64,000 nt of DNA from Pedobacter nutrimenti (GTDB lineage Bacteria > Bacteroidota > Bacteroidia > Sphingobacteriales > Sphingobacteriaceae), in NCBI RefSeq assembly GCF_003208655.1, contig NZ_QKLU01000001.1, positions 992,001 through 1,056,000 on the forward strand. The letters are read 5' to 3'. The notes beneath the pieces were generated by a model that had not been told where the DNA came from, did no database searches, and saw only the letters and a program-made list of their open reading frames with translations. Shown piece after piece: positions 61,661 to 64,000 of the stretch. Position numbers and translations under genes: made by a program. How positions within the stretch are numbered: the first letter of the stretch is position 1; each line of letters opens with the position of its first letter.

Positions 61661-62791
61661 TTACAAAGATTTAACACAACGAAAACCGGTATTCTCCAAA
61701 GCAGAATCCGGCGACGACTTCATCCGGGAAGAAACCCGGTATCCTTTACAATAAGATGCATTGCACATATAAGAGCCACCACGGCAAACTTTTTTGGGCG
61801 TATTGGGTTCTTCAGGATCGTAACTGGTTGAAGGGCCCTTAGGATCTATACTTAATTTACCTTTCGCTTTTTGATAATAATCAGGCCTGTACCAATCCGA
61901 AACCCATTCCCATACATTACCGGCCATGTCATAAAGACCATAAGCATTTGGCGCAAAAGACTTTACTTTTGCCAGCCCGCTATACTGGTCCCAGACAGTA
62001 TTTTTATCCGGAAAATGTCCCTGCCAGGTATTGGCTTTGGGTTTTCCCTTTTCTATATCTTCGGACCCCCATGGAAAATCCTGTTTTTGTAAACCACCTC
62101 TGGCCGCATATTCCCACTGGGCCTCCGTAGGCAGTCTTTTACCCGCCCAGCGGGCATAGGCATTTGCATCTTCCCAGGAAACCTGTACGACCGGTAAATG
62201 CTCTTTTCCTTTGATATTGCTGGTGGGTCCCTGCGGATGCTTCCAGCTTGCCCCTTTGGTCCAGCTCCACCATTGTGCCGCATTGTCCAGCGCTACAGGA
62301 TGTGCCGGTGGTGTAAAAGTAAGTGCGGCAGGGACCAATACCTCATCAGCGGGCCTGGGGGTTCCGGGTGGCAGCTGTTTTTTAATCTCTTCCCAGTCCG
62401 GTTTCCGCTCCGCCTGGGTGAGGTAACCGGTTTCCTCTACAAAACGGGCAAATTGTGCGTTGGTCACTTCGGTTTCATCCATATAAAAATCAGGGATCCG
62501 GACCTTATGCAGGGGGTATTCGTCCTCCCTGCCCTCCGCATTGGCAGAACCCATCTCAAAGTCTCCGCCTTTAATCAATACCATCCCAATGTGTTTGTGA
62601 TCAGAAACTGTAAGGGGAATACTTTTTTCCTTGCCCGCCCCTGGCCCATACCGGGAAGGCATGCCCGCATGACAGCTGGCCACCGCATCTTTACCCGCAG
62701 AACGCCGGGTCAGGTCTTGCTGTTGTTTTGCAGCAGGCCTGCAGGAAAACAACAGCAACAAGACATAAACGGTATTTCTTATCGGCTTCAT
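61661..62791 (-). CDS. Formylglycine-generating enzyme (SUMF1 family)
   Basis: A 376-residue lipoprotein-like protein (F-S-C17). The FGE-sulfatase domain contains F-E-M-G-S and the C-terminal G-G-S-Y-M-C343-N-A-S-Y-C348-K-G-Y-R-V-S-S-R segment, which keeps both catalytic cysteines of true FGE, spaced by five residues as in the human enzyme. It would convert the sulfatase Cys to formylglycine; export suggests action in the envelope. EgtB-like paralogues lack this Cys pair. Confidence 0.88.
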   Translation of the reverse strand: MKPIRNTVYVLLLLFSCRPAAKQQQDLTRRSAGKDAVASCHAGMPSRYGPGAGKEKSIPLTVSDHKHIGMVLIKGGDFEMGSANAEGREDEYPLHKVRIPDFYMDETEVTNAQFARFVEETGYLTQAERKPDWEEIKKQLPPGTPRPADEVLVPAALTFTPPAHPVALDNAAQWWSWTKGASWKHPQGPTSNIKGKEHLPVVQVSWEDANAYARWAGKRLPTEAQWEYAARGGLQKQDFPWGSEDIEKGKPKANTWQGHFPDKNTVWDQYSGLAKVKSFAPNAYGLYDMAGNVWEWVSDWYRPDYYQKAKGKLSIDPKGPSTSYDPEEPNTPKKVCRGGSYMCNASYCKGYRVSSRMKSSPDSALENTGFRCVKSL

Positions 62792-63102
62792 TTGAAATTT
62801 ATTGAATAAAAAAAGTGTTGTACAAAAGACTGCAGCAGCAATATATCTTACACAAACATCAGAATAGTAATTTTAATTTACGCAAACGTTTGTTTAACCC
62901 TAACCTGCAAAGATAAAATTCATAAATTATTCTTTTTTTTTGGCGCCGGATCTTTTTTTATAACAGCAGCAAACAGTAAAGCGGAAAATCTGACCAGTTT
63001 TCCGAAGGTAAAATTTTCTTCGAAACACTTACTGTGTTTCCAGCCATTTTTATTAAATTTATACGTTAACCGTTTATTAAAGCCACCATTGACCGCTCTC
63101 CA
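62792..63102. other. Divergent intergenic region with LacI-type palindrome
   Basis: The region separates the sulfatase locus from the gene at 63103. CAAACGTTTG at 62883-62892, within ACGCAAACGTTTGTTT, resembles LacI/PurR family operators. A T-rich tract follows at 62932-62942. The minus frame at 62920-63126 is not credible. Confidence 0.5.
62880..62895. promoter_or_regulatory. LacI-family-like operator
   Basis: ACGCAAACGTTTGTTT shows a palindromic core CAAACGTTTG typical of LacI-family operators. It lies about 90 bases upstream of the formylglycine-generating enzyme start and could regulate the sulfatase locus. No LacI gene is seen in the window. Confidence 0.45.
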
Positions 63103-64000
63103 ATGTTTAGCCACCTGTCCTCTCAAGAAAAGCGTTTATCGTCCGCCTCTGCCCATCATACAGGGTCCGGGGGACGCTCCTTACCTTCACCACAAACATT
63201 GTCAGGTGCCCCTATCCAGTTTACCCTCGAAGATGCCCAGCGTAAATGGGACCAGTGGTATAGGTCTCCCAATGTGGAAGAGGAAAAAATAAGGCAATAT
63301 ATACAGGCAAAAAAGAGGGGTTGGGCCATCCTTAAAAGGGAGCTGAACAAGGAACCAGTACAGCCTGAGGGAATGATTGAAGAGGTCCAGGAAGAACATG
63401 ATGAAAATTCAATGCAGGTGACTGGCGAGCAAGGCCATGACATGCAGGATGAACATGACGAAAATTCAATGCAGGTGACCGACGATCAGCCTGACTTTCA
63501 AATTCATCCTGATGATCAGGAAACCTATGATGATATTGTTGACAAGCAATCCAAACCGATCAGTGAGCGTTCCCAAAAACTGGAAACCGATATACGTAAG
63601 TTTAACGCTGTAGCTATTCGTTCAGGAAATGCCACCAAGGACGGGCATCATCAAGTGGCCATACCCCTGAATACTTTCTTCAAAAAAAATGCGCCACCAG
63701 GTTACAATACCTCCTCCGAAAATGAAAAAGATGATGATCAAGAGGAGGAAACTGAAGGCAATACATATCAGTACGATGTTCAATATGAAAGAGATTTCTC
63801 GTTCGGGTTATCGGGAGACCCGCTCAACAAACGAAGAGAGAAAACAGATTATTTCAGGGCCCCTTTTGCACATAAGCATGTGCTTCGTGAAACGCATGAA
63901 AAAAGTTTAAGCAAATATTTAAAGACAGAGCTTCCCCATAAGAGTAAAGAAATTGGGGGCAAACAGGTTTATGTCAGCTTCTACGTGGAGGAAGCTCCTG
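63103..64000 (+). CDS. Large acidic repeat-containing protein, C-terminus outside window
   Basis: An open frame runs from the ATG at 63103 to the end of the window (299 codons, no stop), so the gene is truncated. Residues 30-40 read P-Q-T-L-S-G-A-P-I-Q-F. An acidic region holds two copies of E-H-D-E-N-S-M-Q-V-T, 57 bases apart (63394 and 63451), nearly identical in DNA. The rest is hydrophilic with Q/E/D/K. No family is recognised. A surface or secreted structural protein, or a polymorphic-toxin-like start, are guesses only. Confidence 0.75.
   Translation, partial: MFSHLSSQEKRLSSASAHHTGSGGRSLPSPQTLSGAPIQFTLEDAQRKWDQWYRSPNVEEEKIRQYIQAKKRGWAILKRELNKEPVQPEGMIEEVQEEHDENSMQVTGEQGHDMQDEHDENSMQVTDDQPDFQIHPDDQETYDDIVDKQSKPISERSQKLETDIRKFNAVAIRSGNATKDGHHQVAIPLNTFFKKNAPPGYNTSSENEKDDDQEEETEGNTYQYDVQYERDFSFGLSGDPLNKRREKTDYFRAPFAHKHVLRETHEKSLSKYLKTELPHKSKEIGGKQVYVSFYVEEAP
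63394..63479 (+). repeat. 57-bp tandem duplication within acidic gene
   Basis: The 29 bases at 63394-63422 and 63451-63479 are identical at 28 positions (the only change is a third codon base), 57 bases apart. They encode E-H-D-E-N-S-M-Q-V-T twice. Low divergence suggests a recent duplication, or strong selection on the repeat. Confidence 0.8.

Noticed and set aside
61661..62791. EgtB or other SUMF1-fold paralogue instead of FGE
   Set aside because: Both catalytic cysteines (343 and 348) with FGE spacing are present and sulfatases needing it lie next to it.
62920..63126. Minus-strand frame of 68 codons
   Set aside because: It has K/N-rich composition from an AT-rich region, no family and overlaps the start of the gene at 63103.
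1..64000. CRISPR arrays, phage or insertion sequence
   Set aside because: No regular repeat-spacer pattern, integrase, transposase or terminal repeats were seen on either strand.

Overview
The window looks like a chromosomal segment of a Bacteroidota bacterium close to Pedobacter or another Sphingobacteriaceae genus. The signs are a SusC/SusD pair with ECF sigma and FecR, three FGly-type sulfatases, many lipoproteins, Bacteroidota-type promoters (TTG, about 20 bases, TAnnTTTG), large FtsX-type permeases with no ATPase alongside, and family members such as MbnP, DUF4783, DUF4180, DUF4287 and CoiA-like. Base composition looks even. I see no phage, insertion sequence, CRISPR array or rRNA; there is one tRNA, Leu(UAG). 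This identification is inference from gene content.

Layout. 1-7.5 kb: a BON/SH3 stress pair, a DUF1772/NmrA pair with an AraC regulator, tRNA-Leu, a JmjC-like cupin followed by a membrane-anchored AraC regulator, and a serine hydrolase. 7.4-12.8 kb: the most coherent accessory module. A small Cys-containing protein is followed by two consecutive MbnP-like/MbnH-like pairs (lipoprotein plus diheme peroxidase) and an outer-membrane barrel with a Cys-rich N-terminus. It is probably an envelope metal (copper?) system. 12.8-22 kb: an ABC pair, a kinase-like phosphotransferase, a Fet4-like small permease, an L,D-transpeptidase-like protein, an ENPP phosphodiesterase, a CPBP-like protein and a CPA1 antiporter.

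22.3-27.4 kb: two divergent FtsX-like permeases. The 336-bp region between them carries four copies of a 16-bp dyad (TGTYC-N6-GAACA type) arranged as two pairs. This is the clearest undescribed regulatory structure in the window. 27.4-49 kb: mostly ordinary single genes (acetyltransferases, an SDR, DUF2252, MgtC, two-domain Usp, PiT phosphate transporter, pentapeptide repeats, NUDIX, a GH29 fucosidase, a MarR/phosphotransferase/DUF4180 operon, a PKD lipoprotein) and an orphan TPR histidine kinase.

49.3-62.8 kb: a sulfatase-rich polysaccharide utilisation locus read right to left: formylglycine-generating enzyme, sulfatase, ECF sigma, FecR, SusC with an STN signalling domain, SusD, sulfatase, sulfatase. 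The enzyme that activates the sulfatases is encoded with them, and the SusC-FecR-sigma chain should induce the locus when the transporter is occupied. No lyase or glycoside hydrolase lies inside it. From 63.1 kb a divergent reading frame with acidic repeats runs off the end of the window.
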